From NCBI RefSeq assembly GCF_000010505.1, contig NC_010729.1, positions 1,743,501-1,807,500 on the forward strand: 64,000 bases of DNA, given 5' to 3'. Source of the stretch: Porphyromonas gingivalis ATCC 33277. Lineage in GTDB: Bacteria > Bacteroidota > Bacteroidia > Bacteroidales > Porphyromonadaceae. Below the pieces are notes generated by a model, which saw only the letters and a program-made list of their open reading frames with translations, was not told where the DNA came from and did no database searches. The stretch's first letter is position 1. Each line of letters begins with the position of its first letter. Of this stretch, positions 17,979 to 28,222 are shown piece after piece. Position numbers and translations under genes: made by a program.

Positions 17979-20900
17979 TTAGTCCAAAGAAAAACTTAAA
18001 CCAAGGCCTTTCAATTCATGCAATAGCACGTTAAGCGACTCCGGAATACCCGGTGTAGGCATCGGATCTCCTTTGACTATCGCTTCGTATGCCTTTGAAC
18101 GTCCAACAACATCGTCAGATTTCACAGTAAGAATTTCTTGCAAGATATGCGAAGCTCCAAATGCTTCAAGAGCCCAAACCTCCATCTCTCCAAATCGTTG
18201 TCCTCCGAATTGGGCTTTACCGCCGAGAGGTTGCTGGGTGATGAGTGAATATGGCCCGATGGATCGAGCATGCATCTTGTCATCAACCATGTGTCCAAGC
18301 TTCAAGAAATAAGTTACACCAACGGTTGCAGGCTGGTCGAAACGTTCGCCGGTACCACCATCGTATAGATATGTCTTTCCATCACGAGGTAGCCCTGCTT
18401 TGTCTGTCCACTCATTCATATCATTGAGGGAAGCTCCATCGAAGATAGGTGTAGCAAATTTGACATTCATCTTGCGTCCCGCCCAGGCAAGTACCGCTTC
18501 GAATATCTGTCCCAAGTTCATACGGGAGGGTACACCAAGAGGGTTTAGGCATATGTCTACCGGAGTACCGTCTGCGAGGAACGGCATATCCTCTTGACGC
18601 ACGATTTTGGACACAATACCTTTATTTCCATGACGTCCGGCCATCTTGTCGCCAACTTGGATCTTCCGTTTCTTGGCTATATAGACTTTGGCCATTTGAA
18701 CAATACCGGCAGGCAGTTCGTCCCCGATGGTCTCATCTAATTTGCGACGCCGTAGTTCAGCTTCAATCTCCTTGGAGTGCTTCAGATAATTCACCGCAAC
18801 AGCCTTAATCAACTCGTTCGTATGTGCATCATTTGTCCAATCACTTAATTGGATCACATTGAAATCGAGAGCTTCAAGATCTTTTTTGGTGAGTTTGCTG
18901 CCGGCCTTAATCAACTCAACATTCAAGTAATCCTTTACGCCACAGCAGGTTTTGCCTTTGGTCAGTTCTGTTAGCTTTTCGATCAGACGCTCATGAAGTT
19001 GTTGCTGCCTTTTCGCGTATGTTTCGTCAAGTTTGCTTACTGTTTCTTTGGTCGATGTCCGACTCTTTTTCTTTGCCGCCTTAGAAAACAATTTGGTGTC
19101 AATTACAACTCCGCGCAGAGAGGGAGTGGCTTTCAATGATGCATCCTTAACGTCACCGGCTTTATCACCGAAAATTGCTCGTAGCAGTTTTTCTTCAGGG
19201 GTTGGATCTGACTCCCCTTTAGGTGTAATTTTTCCAATAAGGATATCTCCGGGTTCGATATGTGCCCCGATGCGCACGATACCGTTTTCGTCCAAATCTC
19301 TTGTAGCGTCTTCACTGACATTCGGAATATCCGAAGTTAACTCTTCAAGACCTCTTTTAGTCTCTCTCACTTCAAGGATATATTCGTCCACGTGAACAGA
19401 TGTGAAGAAGTCCTCTCTAACCATTCGCTCATTCAAAACGATAGCATCCTCATAGTTATATCCTTTCCATGGCATGTATGCTACTTGAACATTACGGCCG
19501 AGAGCCAATTCTCCTCCTTGGGTAGAATAACCCTCCGTCAGGATTTGACCGGCCTCCACTCTATCTCCTTTGGAGCAAATGGGATGCAAGTCGATAGTTG
19601 TACTCTGATTCGTTTTGCGATATTTGGGGAGATAGTAGGTGACGATTGCATCATCAAAACTTACAAACTCTTCGTCAGCTGTTCTGTCGTAACGAATTTT
19701 GATGCACGAGGCATCGACAAAAACGACCTCTCCGCCCCTCTCTGCCACAATCTGTGTGCGAGAATCTTTCACTAATTTTCCTTCTATACCAGTACCAACA
19801 ATCGGAGATTCAGGTCTTAGTAGGGGAACAGCCTGACGCATCATGTTAGAACCCATCAACGCACGGTTGGCATCGTCGTGTTCCAAGAAGGGAATTAAAG
19901 CTGCTGCGATTGAAGCAATTTGAGTAGGCGAAACGTCCATCAGGTCGACCTCATCCGGTGTAACCAATGGGAAATCCGACTCGTAACGTGCTTTTACTCG
20001 TTCTCTGACAAATCGACCATTTTCGTCAAGAGGCGCATTTCCTTGTGCTACGGTCTTCTCTTCCTCTTCTTCTGCCGTGTAGTATTTCAGTCCATTGTCG
20101 GAGAAATCTACTTTGCCGTTCTTTACTTCCCGGTATGGTGTTGTAATAAAACCCAAATCACTGATTTTGGCGTATACGCAGAGGGAGGAGATCAGACCGA
20201 TATTAGGTCCTTCAGGTGTTTCAATAGGGCATAGACGACCGTAGTGCGTGTAGTGAACGTCTCGCACTTCAAAGCCGGCCCGTTCGCGCGATAGACCTCC
20301 GGGGCCCAATGCCGACAGACGTCGCTTATGCGTTATTTCAGCCAATGGGTTTGTCTGATCCATGAACTGCGACAAGGCATTGGTGCCAAAGAAAGAATTC
20401 ACAACGGAGGAAATAGTCTTAGCATTGACCAAATCGATAGGTGTGAAAACTTCATTATCGCGAACATTCATTCGATCGCGTACTGTCCTGGCCATACGGG
20501 CCAAACCAATACCAAATTGGTTGTAAAGCTGCTCTCCGACAGTCCGAACACGACGGTTCGACAAGTGGTCTATATCATCTACTGATGCCTTGGAATTTAC
20601 TAACTCAATAAGATACTTGATGATCTCAATAATATCTTCATTGGTCAGCACTTTGATATCAGGATCAATATTCAAATTGAGTTTCTTATTGATACGATAG
20701 CGTCCGACATCGCCCAAGTCGTATCGTTTATCAGAGAAAAACAGATTCGTTATTACTTCTCTAGCACTTGCATCGTCTGCAGGTTCTGCATTACGGAGCT
20801 GCCTGTATACATAGTACAGAGCCTCTTTTTCCGAGTTACATGGATCCTTCTGTAAAGTGTTGAATATAATACTATAATCAGAAGTATTCGAATCGTTTCG

Positions 20901-21788
20901 GTGCAGTAGGATTGTTTGTGTATTTGAGTTGAGGATTGCCTCGATATTATCTTCTGTCAGTTCAACCTCTCTGTCCACCACGACAGTGATTCGCTCCATG
21001 GAAACAACTTCGCCGGTGTCTTCGTCACTGAGGTCATCGATGTACGTATTGATGACGCGAGCTGCTAATTTGCGCCCTATACATTTCTTCAGGTTGGCCT
21101 TCGTTACTTTTACCTCTTCGGCAAGATTGAAGATGTCGAGAATGTCTTTGTCTGCTTCGAAACCAATGGCACGGAGAAGAGTTGTTACAGGAAGTTTCTT
21201 CTTTCTATCGATGTATGCATACATGACATTGTTAATGTCCGTAGCAAATTCAATCCATGAGCCTTTGAATGGTATGATTCGCGCTGAATATAGTTTCGTA
21301 CCATTAGTATGAAGACTTTGCCCAAAGAATACACCCGGAGAACGGTGCAATTGGGAAACAATAACGCGCTCGGCTCCATTTATAACAAATGTGCCGGAAC
21401 TTGTCATATAGGGTATGGGGCCAAGAAAAACGTCCTGAATTACGGTCGCAAAATCTTCGTGATCAGGATCCGTACAATACAGTTTTAGCTTAGCTTTCAG
21501 AGGGACGCTATAGGTGAGCCCCCTGCTAAGACATTCCTCGATGGAATACTTGGGGGGATCGATATAGTAGTCAAGGAATTCCAGGACAAAGTTGTTACGG
21601 GTGTCAGTTATTGGAAAATTTTCCGCAAAAACTTTATAAAGACCTTCTTTTTTTCTCCTCTCGGGCGGAGTATCTAACTGAAGGAAGTCATGGAACGACT
21701 TGAGTTGAACTTCGAGAAAGTCCGGATAGAAAAGCGGATTTTTTATCGAAGCAAAGTTGATTCTTTTGTTGTTTGTAGTCGGCGTCAT
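17979..21788 (-). CDS. rpoB: DNA-directed RNA polymerase subunit beta
   Basis: 1269 residues, full length. Recognisable blocks include the rifampicin pocket ([47 protein letters not shown]), the [11 protein letters not shown] block, and the C-terminal clamp region ([24 protein letters not shown]). The standard rifampicin contact residues (Q, D, H, R, S) appear to be wild type by reading. It sits 111 bases after rplL; that gap holds a hairpin likely to set the ratio of polymerase to ribosomal protein synthesis. Confidence 0.99.
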   Translation of the reverse strand: MTPTTNNKRINFASIKNPLFYPDFLEVQLKSFHDFLQLDTPPERRKKEGLYKVFAENFPITDTRNNFVLEFLDYYIDPPKYSIEECLSRGLTYSVPLKAKLKLYCTDPDHEDFATVIQDVFLGPIPYMTSSGTFVINGAERVIVSQLHRSPGVFFGQSLHTNGTKLYSARIIPFKGSWIEFATDINNVMYAYIDRKKKLPVTTLLRAIGFEADKDILDIFNLAEEVKVTKANLKKCIGRKLAARVINTYIDDLSDEDTGEVVSMERITVVVDREVELTEDNIEAILNSNTQTILLHRNDSNTSDYSIIFNTLQKDPCNSEKEALYYVYRQLRNAEPADDASAREVITNLFFSDKRYDLGDVGRYRINKKLNLNIDPDIKVLTNEDIIEIIKYLIELVNSKASVDDIDHLSNRRVRTVGEQLYNQFGIGLARMARTVRDRMNVRDNEVFTPIDLVNAKTISSVVNSFFGTNALSQFMDQTNPLAEITHKRRLSALGPGGLSRERAGFEVRDVHYTHYGRLCPIETPEGPNIGLISSLCVYAKISDLGFITTPYREVKNGKVDFSDNGLKYYTAEEEEEKTVAQGNAPLDENGRFVRERVKARYESDFPLVTPDEVDLMDVSPTQIASIAAALIPFLEHDDANRALMGSNMMRQAVPLLRPESPIVGTGIEGKLVKDSRTQIVAERGGEVVFVDASCIKIRYDRTADEEFVSFDDAIVTYYLPKYRKTNQSTTIDLHPICSKGDRVEAGQILTEGYSTQGGELALGRNVQVAYMPWKGYNYEDAIVLNERMVREDFFTSVHVDEYILEVRETKRGLEELTSDIPNVSEDATRDLDENGIVRIGAHIEPGDILIGKITPKGESDPTPEEKLLRAIFGDKAGDVKDASLKATPSLRGVVIDTKLFSKAAKKKSRTSTKETVSKLDETYAKRQQQLHERLIEKLTELTKGKTCCGVKDYLNVELIKAGSKLTKKDLEALDFNVIQLSDWTNDAHTNELIKAVAVNYLKHSKEIEAELRRRKLDETIGDELPAGIVQMAKVYIAKKRKIQVGDKMAGRHGNKGIVSKIVRQEDMPFLADGTPVDICLNPLGVPSRMNLGQIFEAVLAWAGRKMNVKFATPIFDGASLNDMNEWTDKAGLPRDGKTYLYDGGTGERFDQPATVGVTYFLKLGHMVDDKMHARSIGPYSLITQQPLGGKAQFGGQRFGEMEVWALEAFGASHILQEILTVKSDDVVGRSKAYEAIVKGDPMPTPGIPESLNVLLHELKGLGLSFSLD

Positions 21789-21835
21789 CTAAAATTCAGG
21801 ACAATTTTAACTTGGGAAAACTATAGACACGAAAT

Positions 21836-21868
21836 GGTTAAGATCCCCCAAAATGGGGGGCCTTAACC
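21836..21868 (-). promoter_or_regulatory. rplL-rpoB intergenic hairpin (attenuator or processing site)
   Basis: GGTTAAGATCCCCC / GGGGGGCCTTAACC forms a 12-13-bp stem with a small AT loop. There is no T-run after it on the minus strand, so it is more likely a partial attenuator or RNase site than a full terminator. A second palindrome CCTGATAATCAGG lies at 21876-21888, just after the rplL stop. Confidence 0.65.
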
Positions 21869-21899
21869 ATAATAACCTGATAATCAGGCCTAAAATACG

Positions 21900-22277
21900 T
21901 TATTTCAGTTCTACTTCAGCACCTGCTTCTTCGAGAGCCTTTTTCAGTGCCTCAGCAGTAGCTTTGTCTACGCCTTCCTTCACGGTAGAAGGTGCTGCGT
22001 CCACGAGATCCTTTGCTTCTTTCAGGCCAAGACCGCATTGTTCTTTAACAGCTTTCACAACCTGCAATTTTGCAGCTCCAGCACTCTTAAGAACTACGTC
22101 GAAAGAAGTTTTCTCCTCTTCAGCTGCAGCACCGGCAGCACCAGGAGCAGCGGCTACAGCAACAGCAGCAGCTGCCGGCTCAATGCCATATTCTTCTTTC
22201 AGGATAGTAGCGAGTTCGCTAACTTCTTTTACTGTCAAGTTAACCAGTTGTTCAGCAATAGCTTTAATGTCTGCCAT
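21900..22277 (-). CDS. rplL: 50S ribosomal protein L7/L12
   Basis: 125 residues: N-terminal dimerisation helices ([28 protein letters not shown]), an alanine-rich hinge (about residues 37-55), and the C-terminal factor-binding domain ([25 protein letters not shown]...[12 protein letters not shown]). It forms the ribosomal stalk that recruits EF-Tu and EF-G. It follows rplJ by 41 bases. Confidence 0.99.
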   Translation of the reverse strand: MADIKAIAEQLVNLTVKEVSELATILKEEYGIEPAAAAVAVAAAPGAAGAAAEEEKTSFDVVLKSAGAAKLQVVKAVKEQCGLGLKEAKDLVDAAPSTVKEGVDKATAEALKKALEEAGAEVELK

Positions 22278-22318
22278 TTTATTTTTGAGTATTAAAAGTT
22301 TTCAATTATACTGTTGAA

Positions 22319-22843
22319 TTATTTTTCTTCCAAGGTCTTCAACACACCATGGATCGTTTGACCTGCCGACTGCAAAGATGCAATAACGTTCTTGGCCGGA
22401 GACTGCAGCAATGCCACAACATCTGCGATGAGTTCGTTTTTGCTCTTGATCGAAACCAAAGCATCGAGATTTTCCCTCCCAATGTAGAAGCTTTCCTGCA
22501 CGTATGCAGCTTTTAGCCAAGGCTTTCCTTCTCCTTTGGTATCCTTTGTAAACTGCTTGATTACTTTGGCCGGAGAATTAGCCACTTCACAGAACATGAC
22601 AGCGGTATTCCCTTTCAGACAGCTATACAATGACGAGAAATCAACATCACTCGCTGCTAAGGCTGCACGCAAAAGCGTGTTTTTCACCATAACCAACTTC
22701 ACTCCGTTTTTATTGCAGTTGCGACGGAGCTCTGATGTCTTCTCAGCATTTAATGCCTCTATGTCAGTCAAGTAGAAGTGGGGGTATTGGCCGATATATT
22801 CGGCCAACTGCCTTATAACTGTACCTTTATCTTCCTTTCTCAT
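22319..22843 (-). CDS. rplJ: 50S ribosomal protein L10
   Basis: 174 residues with the L10 N-terminal rRNA-binding domain (YPHFYLTDIEALNAEKTSELRRNC) and C-terminal helix that carries L7/L12 dimers. Only 15 bases separate it from rplA, so the long L10-binding leader found before rplJ in many bacteria cannot be present in that gap; any feedback must act elsewhere. Confidence 0.98.
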   Translation of the reverse strand: MRKEDKGTVIRQLAEYIGQYPHFYLTDIEALNAEKTSELRRNCNKNGVKLVMVKNTLLRAALAASDVDFSSLYSCLKGNTAVMFCEVANSPAKVIKQFTKDTKGEGKPWLKAAYVQESFYIGRENLDALVSIKSKNELIADVVALLQSPAKNVIASLQSAGQTIHGVLKTLEEK

Positions 22844-22858
22844 CGTTTCTACCCTTTC

Positions 22859-23557
22859 TTAATTTTCATCCACTGTCTTAGGATCGACTTTGATACCGAA
22901 ACTCATAGTACTTGAAAGATAGATGCTTTTGATATAAGTACCCTTAGCTGTAGTAGGCTTGAGTTTAATAATCGTATTAATAAACTCACGTGCATTATCG
23001 CGGATTTGGTCCGCAGAGAATGACACTTTACCTATCGATGTATGAACGATACCGGTTTTATCAACTTTAAAATCAATCTTACCGGCTTTCACTTCTTTTA
23101 CAGCAGCACCTACATCATTGGTTACAGTCCCGCTTTTAGGGTTAGGCATCAATCCGCGAGGGCCTAAAACACGTCCCAATGCACCGATTTTACCCATAAT
23201 GGCAGGCATGGTGATGATGACGTCGATGTCAGTCCAACCAGCCTTTATTTTTTCTATGTATTCGTCAAGACCTACATAGTCAGCACCAGCTTCTTTAGCT
23301 TCAGCTTCTTTATCAGGAGAGCACAATGCCAGAACGCGGATCTGCTTTCCAGTTCCGTGCGGAAGCGTTACAACGCCACGCACCATCTGGTTAGCCTTTC
23401 GGGGGTCTACACCCAAGCGCACATCAATATCCACAGATGCATCAAAATTGGTCGTGGTGATCTCTTTCACCAAGGCCGATGCCTCCGATATTGTGTATGC
23501 TTTCCCGGGTTCAATCTTGCTAAAGGCTAACTTCTGTTTTTTTGTTAGTTTGCTCAT
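22859..23557 (-). CDS. rplA: 50S ribosomal protein L1
   Basis: 232 residues, normal length, with the L1 signature ([22 protein letters not shown]). It builds the L1 stalk that moves deacylated tRNA out of the E site. It follows rplK by 20 bases. Confidence 0.99.
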   Translation of the reverse strand: MSKLTKKQKLAFSKIEPGKAYTISEASALVKEITTTNFDASVDIDVRLGVDPRKANQMVRGVVTLPHGTGKQIRVLALCSPDKEAEAKEAGADYVGLDEYIEKIKAGWTDIDVIITMPAIMGKIGALGRVLGPRGLMPNPKSGTVTNDVGAAVKEVKAGKIDFKVDKTGIVHTSIGKVSFSADQIRDNAREFINTIIKLKPTTAKGTYIKSIYLSSTMSFGIKVDPKTVDEN

Positions 23558-23577
23558 TTTGAGTAAGATTAAATTAT

Positions 23578-24015
23578 TTATTCCGGGAAGTCCCCTTTAA
23601 TCGCGATACCCATGCTTCGAGCAGTACCGGCTACCATTTTCATGGCAGCTTTGATATCGAAGCAATTCAAATCGACAAGCTTATCTTCTGCGATCGTACG
23701 TACTTGCTCCCATGTGATTTCTGCTACCTTCTTACGATTAGGTTCTGCAGAACCACTCTTCTGTTTGCTGGCTTCAAGGAGTTGAATAGCAACAGGAGGA
23801 GTTTTTACGATAAAATCAAAAGACTTATCGGCATAGTACGTAATTACTACAGGCAATACTTTGCCGGCTTTGTCTTGGGTTCTGGCATTAAATTGCTTGC
23901 AAAACTCCATGATGTTGATGCCCTTTGCACCAAGTGCAGGCCCAACGGGGGGTGAGGGATTAGCTGCACCACCTTTTATTTGCAATTTGATTTGTCCAGC
24001 AACTTCTTTAGCCAT
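23578..24015 (-). CDS. rplK: 50S ribosomal protein L11
   Basis: 145 residues. Conserved N-terminal [14 protein letters not shown] stretch ([26 protein letters not shown]) and C-terminal rRNA-binding domain. L11 forms the GTPase-associated centre with 23S rRNA and is the sensor arm for RelA-type stringent control. It follows nusG by 68 bases. Confidence 0.99.
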   Translation of the reverse strand: MAKEVAGQIKLQIKGGAANPSPPVGPALGAKGINIMEFCKQFNARTQDKAGKVLPVVITYYADKSFDFIVKTPPVAIQLLEASKQKSGSAEPNRKKVAEITWEQVRTIAEDKLVDLNCFDIKAAMKMVAGTARSMGIAIKGDFPE

Positions 24016-24083
24016 TGTTCTAAAATTAAAAATTCAGACACACACTATATCAATGCGAGAGAGAAAAGATCCGTAACACAACC

Positions 24084-24623
24084 TCATTCTTTCTCAACCT
24101 GTACATAGGAAAGCTCCAGTGCAGTTTTTCTTCCGAAAATCTTCACCATCACCTTGAGCTTTTTCTTGTCGGGATTTACCTCTTCCACTATCGCATCGAA
24201 ACCGGCAAAAGCACCATCTGACACTTTCACGGTTTCTCCCACCATAAAGCTGAGTTCATATTCTTCGTCTTCACTGTCCAGCTGGTCAACTTTTCCTAAG
24301 ATTCGACTAACTTCGGACGGATGAAGAGGTGCCGGACGACCGTCACCTAAGAACCCAATCACGTTGGGCGTACTGCGTAGTCGGTGCTCTACTTCACCGA
24401 CCAAAACAGCTTCGACCAATACGTATCCGGGTAGGTAAGGGCGTTCTTTTACAACCCTTTTACCGGCACGCTGCGTCATCACTTTTTCAGTGGGAATGAG
24501 AACCTGAAAGAGATAATTTCCTAAATCGGAGTGCTTCATTTCTGCTTCCAGATATTCACGCACTTTGTTCTCCTTACCACTAATGGCACGGAGAACATAG
24601 AATTTTTTCTCTGCGTTTGTCAT
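24084..24623 (-). CDS. nusG: Transcription termination/antitermination factor NusG
   Basis: 179 residues: NGN domain (YVLRAISGKENKVREYLEAEMKH; LPGYVLVEA; RSTPNVIGFLGDGRPAPL) and C-terminal KOW domain (GETVKVSDGAFAGFDAIVEEVNPDKKKLKV). It binds the RNA polymerase clamp and links it to Rho or ribosomal protein S10. It sits 21 bases after secE. Confidence 0.97.
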   Translation of the reverse strand: MTNAEKKFYVLRAISGKENKVREYLEAEMKHSDLGNYLFQVLIPTEKVMTQRAGKRVVKERPYLPGYVLVEAVLVGEVEHRLRSTPNVIGFLGDGRPAPLHPSEVSRILGKVDQLDSEDEEYELSFMVGETVKVSDGAFAGFDAIVEEVNPDKKKLKVMVKIFGRKTALELSYVQVEKE

Positions 24624-24644
24624 ATCTTGATAAGCAAGAAATGG

Positions 24645-24848
24645 TTAGAACACCAATTTATATACCAGTTCCATGATCCGTTCGAAAGCAGTATCGACAA
24701 CAAACACAAAAAGAGCAATGATTAAGGAAGCAATCATCACTACTACAGCACTGTTTGTCAGCTCGGATCTGGTAGGCCAAGAAACCTTATGTACAAGCTC
24801 ATTATAGGAATCCGTGATCGAAGTCCCTATTTTATTGAATAGTTTCAT
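24645..24848 (-). CDS. secE: Preprotein translocase subunit SecE
   Basis: 67 residues from the ATG at 24848 (MKLFNKIG); a longer reading frame runs into the tRNA-Trp gene and is rejected. One amphipathic helix (YNELVHKVSWPTRSELTNS, the conserved SecE segment) and one C-terminal membrane helix. SecE clamps SecY in the inner membrane. It lies 15 bases after tRNA-Trp, the common tuf-trnW-secE-nusG order. Confidence 0.95.
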   Translation of the reverse strand: MKLFNKIGTSITDSYNELVHKVSWPTRSELTNSAVVVMIASLIIALFVFVVDTAFERIMELVYKLVF

Positions 24849-24863
24849 TGATTGAAAATTTTG

Positions 24864-24936
24864 CACGGGTTGAGAGACTCGAACTCCCGACACTTGGTTT
24901 TGGAGACCAATGCTCTACCAACTGAGCTAAACCCGT
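24864..24936 (-). tRNA. tRNA-Trp (CCA)
   Basis: 73-base cloverleaf on the minus strand: acceptor ACGGGTT/AACCCGT, D-arm with AGCTCAGTTGGTAGAGC, anticodon loop CTCCAAA with anticodon CCA, T-arm GGGAGTTCGAGTCTC. The 3' CCA is not encoded. Confidence 0.96.
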
Positions 24937-24939
24937 TTG

Positions 24940-24978
24940 AAAAGAGCCCGATACCCACCCATTGAGAGAGGTATCGGG
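24940..24978 (-). terminator. Hairpin between tuf and tRNA-Trp
   Basis: CCCGATACC (24947-24955) and GGTATCGGG (24970-24978) form a 9-bp stem 28 bases after the tuf stop; CTCTTTTC follows on the minus strand. The T-run is short, so partial termination with read-through into tRNA-Trp/secE/nusG is plausible. Confidence 0.65.
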
Positions 24979-25006
24979 ACCCCTTAGTATTTGCTAACCA
25001 ATCGAA

Positions 25007-26194
25007 TTAGTCGATGAGCTCTGTAATCTGACCGGCACCTACCGTACGACCACCTTCACGGATAGCGAAGCGGAGACCTACATTACATGCAACCGGGTAG
25101 ATGAGTTCTACAGTGATCGTTACGTTGTCACCGGGCATAACCATTTCTGTTCCTTCGGGAAGAGTGATTTCACCGGTCACGTCAAGCGTACGGATGTAGA
25201 ACTGCGGACGATATTTGTTGTGGAAAGGAGTGTGGCGACCACCTTCTTCTTTCTTCAAGATATAAACCTCGGCCTTAAATCTCTTGTGAGGAGTAATCTT
25301 ACCCGGGTGAGAGATAACCATACCACGCTTGATCTGATCCTTATCGATACCACGCAGGAGGAGACCAACGTTGTCACCAGCCTGACCTTCGTCAAGAATC
25401 TTACGGAACATTTCAACACCCGTAACAACCGACTTCATTCCTTCTGCACCGAGGCCGATGATTTGAACTTCGTCACCGGTCTTCACAATACCGGTTTCGA
25501 TACGTCCTGTAGCGACCGTACCACGACCCGTGATAGAGAACACGTCTTCAACCGGCATCAAGAACGGTTTGTCGATATCGCGCTCAGGCAGGGGAACCCA
25601 GTTGTCAACAGCTTCCATAAGCTCCATCACCTTGTCTTCCCACTGAGGCTCTCCATTCAAAGCGCCCAGAGCAGAACCACGGATGATAGGGGTATTGTCA
25701 CCATCGAAATCGTAGAAAGAAAGGAGTTCGCGCATGTCCATTTCAACAAGCTCGAGCATCTCTTCATCGTCTACCATGTCACATTTGTTCATGAAAACAA
25801 CCAGACGAGGAACGTTTACCTGGCGAGCCAAAAGGATGTGCTCGCGAGTCTGAGGCATAGGACCGTCTGTAGCTGCTACAACGATTATAGCACCGTCCAT
25901 CTGAGCAGCACCGGCAACCATGTTCTTCACATAGTCGGCGTGACCCGGACAGTCTACGTGAGCGTAGTGACGATTAGCTGTTTGGTATTCAACGTGTGAA
26001 GTATTAATCGTGATACCACGTTCCTTTTCTTCGGGAGCGTTATCGATTGAATCAAATGAACGGAGTTCTGAAAGGCCCCTCTTTGCCAACACAGTTGTGA
26101 TTGCAGCCGTCAAGGTAGTCTTACCGTGGTCCACGTGTCCGATCGTACCAACGTTAACGTGGGGTTTCGATCTGTTAAAATGCTCTTTTGCCAT
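25007..26194 (-). CDS. tuf: Translation elongation factor Tu
   Basis: 395 residues, full length. GTP-binding motifs: [10 protein letters not shown] (P loop), [12 protein letters not shown] (G3), NKCDMVD (G4). Domains 2 and 3 follow ([11 protein letters not shown], ..[12 protein letters not shown]). EF-Tu delivers aminoacyl-tRNA to the ribosome. It sits 67 bases after tRNA-Thr and probably shares the tRNA promoter at 26529-26559. Only one tuf copy is in this window. Confidence 0.99.
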   Translation of the reverse strand: MAKEHFNRSKPHVNVGTIGHVDHGKTTLTAAITTVLAKRGLSELRSFDSIDNAPEEKERGITINTSHVEYQTANRHYAHVDCPGHADYVKNMVAGAAQMDGAIIVVAATDGPMPQTREHILLARQVNVPRLVVFMNKCDMVDDEEMLELVEMDMRELLSFYDFDGDNTPIIRGSALGALNGEPQWEDKVMELMEAVDNWVPLPERDIDKPFLMPVEDVFSITGRGTVATGRIETGIVKTGDEVQIIGLGAEGMKSVVTGVEMFRKILDEGQAGDNVGLLLRGIDKDQIKRGMVISHPGKITPHKRFKAEVYILKKEEGGRHTPFHNKYRPQFYIRTLDVTGEITLPEGTEMVMPGDNVTITVELIYPVACNVGLRFAIREGGRTVGAGQITELID

Positions 26195-26261
26195 AACCTT
26201 AAGTTCTTTGTTTTATTTAAGTTGTTTGTTTGTGCTTATACAAAACGCTAACCACAATCAG

Positions 26262-26333
<72 letters not shown>

Positions 26334-26365
26334 AATCCGATATTCCCTCGTTTTGTCAGAGAGGG

Positions 26366-26448
26366 TGGGCAGTGATGGATTCGAACCACCGAAGGCGTAA
26401 GCCAGCTGAGTTACAGTCAGCCCCATTTGGCCACTCTGGTAACTGCCC
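26366..26448 (-). tRNA. tRNA-Tyr (GTA)
   Basis: 83-base class II tRNA: acceptor GGGCAGT/ACTGCCC, anticodon stem-loop CTGACTGTAACTCAG with anticodon GTA, a variable arm (TGGCTTACGCC) and T-arm GGTGGTTCGAATCCATC. First gene of the tRNA-Tyr/tRNA-Thr/tuf transcript. Confidence 0.95.
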
Positions 26449-26528
26449 CTCGCGCTCCGGTGCCCGACTTATTACCGCTAAAATCACAGCCTTAGCCTCA
26501 TGCGGATTAAGGGGAGGCGAATCGGCTG

Positions 26529-26559
26529 CAAATTTAGTGACATTTTCTAATTCGCCAAA
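26529..26559 (-). promoter_or_regulatory. Promoter of the tRNA-Tyr/tRNA-Thr/tuf operon
   Basis: Minus-strand -33 TTTG (26556-26559), 19-base spacer, -7 TAAATTTG (26529-26536): a full match to the Bacteroidota sigma-ABfr consensus. Start expected near 26522, about 74 bases before the tRNA-Tyr 5' end. Confidence 0.85.
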
Positions 26560-26587
26560 CATTCGACGAATCTTTTTGGTCTTTGTC

Positions 26588-26884
26588 CTATTTTCTCTGT
26601 TCTTTCCTTTTTTCGATCTGTCTTTTCAGTGCATCGACTGTCAGATCAATAGCTTCCTCAAAGGTGTCTGCTATCTTTTCCGCGAACAAGTCGTCGCCGG
26701 GGATATAGAGCCTGATAGATGCTTCTTTGTTTTGTACGGTCTCAGGCTTGACGAGCTTGAGGACGACTTCGGCTCCCGTTATTCCATCGGACAAGCGATT
26801 CAGCTTGGATATTTTCTTCTGTACAAAATCTTTCAGTTGGTCGGTAGCATCGAAATGCAGAGCCTGGATTCTTACATCTGTCAT
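26588..26884 (-). CDS. hpf: Hibernation promoting factor (internal start within the fusion)
   Basis: 98 residues if translation begins at the internal ATG at 26884. This length and beta-alpha fold match short HPF (YhbH/RaiA family), which binds the 30S decoding site in stationary phase and promotes ribosome dimers or inactivation. AAGAAGAAACGACC precedes the ATG, an acceptable A-rich initiation region for Bacteroidota. Listed separately because it is the functionally expected product; the two entries overlap by design. Confidence 0.65.
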   Translation of the reverse strand: MTDVRIQALHFDATDQLKDFVQKKISKLNRLSDGITGAEVVLKLVKPETVQNKEASIRLYIPGDDLFAEKIADTFEEAIDLTVDALKRQIEKRKEQRK

Positions 26885-27793
26885 GGTCGTTTCTTCTTTT
26901 TTTGCCCTTGGATGAGCGTTATACATCTGTCTAAGTTGTTCGAACGAAATATGCGTGTATTGCACCGTCGTAGAAAGGCTGTCGTGCCCTAAAAGTTCTT
27001 TGACCGACATCAGATCTGCTCCGTGGTTGAGCATTTCGGTGGCGAAGCTGTGTCTCAGAACATGCGGACTCCTCTTGGTCAGGTGCGGTACGTTTGCCAA
27101 TGCCGTACGAACTATCTTGTAGACCACTTCACCTGTCAGTGGTCTGCCATCCAAAGAAACGAAAAAAAAATCAGATTTCCCTACTTTTTCTTCACGAATA
27201 TTCCGATAGTTGTCTATCATATCTTGCAGACGTTTTCCGAAAGGTACTATTCGCTCTTTATTCCTTTTGCCGATGATACGTATGCAGCCGGCCTTGTCTT
27301 CTACCGCGTTGTCTTTGAGAGTGGCTATTTCGGAACGCCGCAAACCCACTTCATACAGTGTTTCCAGAATCAGTCTGTCCCGTACGGCCTCGAAATCATC
27401 TTCACGGATGGGCTTATTCAGCACTTTTTCCATTTCATCGTTCGGGACGAAAACAGGCAGTGGTCTCTCTTTCTTCGGCCCCCTCAGCATTCGGACAGGA
27501 CTTTGCCCAATAAGCCCGATTTTGACCATGTATTTGTAAAAGCTTTTCAGCGCGCTCAGTCTGCGCTGAACGGAAGAACTTTTTTGTCCGGCTTCCATTA
27601 AAGAGAAGAGCCAAGCGCGCGCGACATCCTTGTCGCGTTCGCTTGGCTCGAATACTTCTCCCGTGTGTTCACTGAAGAAAGCGGCATAGCGATTCAAATC
27701 TTGTGCATAGTCACAAACGGTTCGTTCTGACGCGTGAACTTCGTAGCGTAGATAATAGAGGAATCTTTCGATGGTGTCGGGTGTTTCATTCAT
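26588..27793 (-). CDS. XerC-like tyrosine recombinase fused in frame to hibernation promoting factor
   Basis: One continuous 401-codon frame. Residues 1-300 are a XerC/D-type recombinase: SAM-like core-binding domain, then the catalytic domain with R152 (GLRRSE), K176, H244/R247 (HVLRHS), H270 (LLGHDS) and Y279 (YTHIS), so all catalytic residues are present. From M304 on the sequence is a short HPF/RaiA protein (TDVRIQALHFDATDQLKDFVQKKISKL...GDDLFAEKIADTFEEAIDLTVDALKRQIEK). In Bacteroides relatives these are usually two adjacent genes. M304 has an A/G-rich stretch AAAGAAGAAACGACC before it, so free HPF may also be made by internal initiation. No frameshift is needed; whether the full fusion protein accumulates is unknown. 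Confidence 0.9.
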   Translation of the reverse strand: MNETPDTIERFLYYLRYEVHASERTVCDYAQDLNRYAAFFSEHTGEVFEPSERDKDVARAWLFSLMEAGQKSSSVQRRLSALKSFYKYMVKIGLIGQSPVRMLRGPKKERPLPVFVPNDEMEKVLNKPIREDDFEAVRDRLILETLYEVGLRRSEIATLKDNAVEDKAGCIRIIGKRNKERIVPFGKRLQDMIDNYRNIREEKVGKSDFFFVSLDGRPLTGEVVYKIVRTALANVPHLTKRSPHVLRHSFATEMLNHGADLMSVKELLGHDSLSTTVQYTHISFEQLRQMYNAHPRAKKEETTMTDVRIQALHFDATDQLKDFVQKKISKLNRLSDGITGAEVVLKLVKPETVQNKEASIRLYIPGDDLFAEKIADTFEEAIDLTVDALKRQIEKRKEQRK

Positions 27794-27869
27794 TGTCGTG
27801 AATGAGATTGGTCTCGATCATTGCACCCCTCTTGAGCCGCAAAGAGACTGCGGCAATAGTTATCCTTCT

Positions 27870-28061
27870 TTATTCTTCGGCAACCTGAAGCTGCTTCATG
27901 TAGATGGCTTTTTGCATCTTCTTGCGCTTGGCCACCGAGGGCTTTTCAAAAGCCTGACGAGCACGCAATTCGCGTACTGCTCCGGTTTTTTCAAACTTTC
28001 TTTTGAAGCGTTTCAGTGCTCTTTCGATGTTCTCGCCTTCTTTAACTGGAACTACGATCAT
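27870..28061 (-). CDS. rpsU: 30S ribosomal protein S21
   Basis: 63 residues with the S21 signature (VPVKEGENIERALKRFKRKFEKTGAVRELRARQAFEKPS) and a basic C-terminus. S21 helps mRNA engagement; in Bacteroidota it is implicated in sequestering the anti-Shine-Dalgarno end of 16S rRNA. The gene has a canonical promoter 65 bases upstream and precedes the xerC::hpf fusion by 76 bases. Confidence 0.97.
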   Translation of the reverse strand: MIVVPVKEGENIERALKRFKRKFEKTGAVRELRARQAFEKPSVAKRKKMQKAIYMKQLQVAEE

Positions 28062-28125
28062 AATCTTCTTCTGTTTTTTATTTTGTTTTTGTCATTCTTC
28101 GTTCGTGACCATGAAATTCGGTGCG

Positions 28126-28156
28126 CAAAGTTAGAAATACTTTGTTGATTGCCAAA
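28126..28156 (-). promoter_or_regulatory. Promoter of rpsU
   Basis: Minus-strand TTTG (28153-28156), 19-base spacer and TAACTTTG (28126-28133): consensus -33 and -7. Predicted leader is about 60 bases. Confidence 0.85.
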
Positions 28157-28222
28157 AACTTTACTGAAGATCTATTTCGAAAAGCAGATGATTTCAGCCA
28201 TTTGGGATCGTATCGAAAGCTA

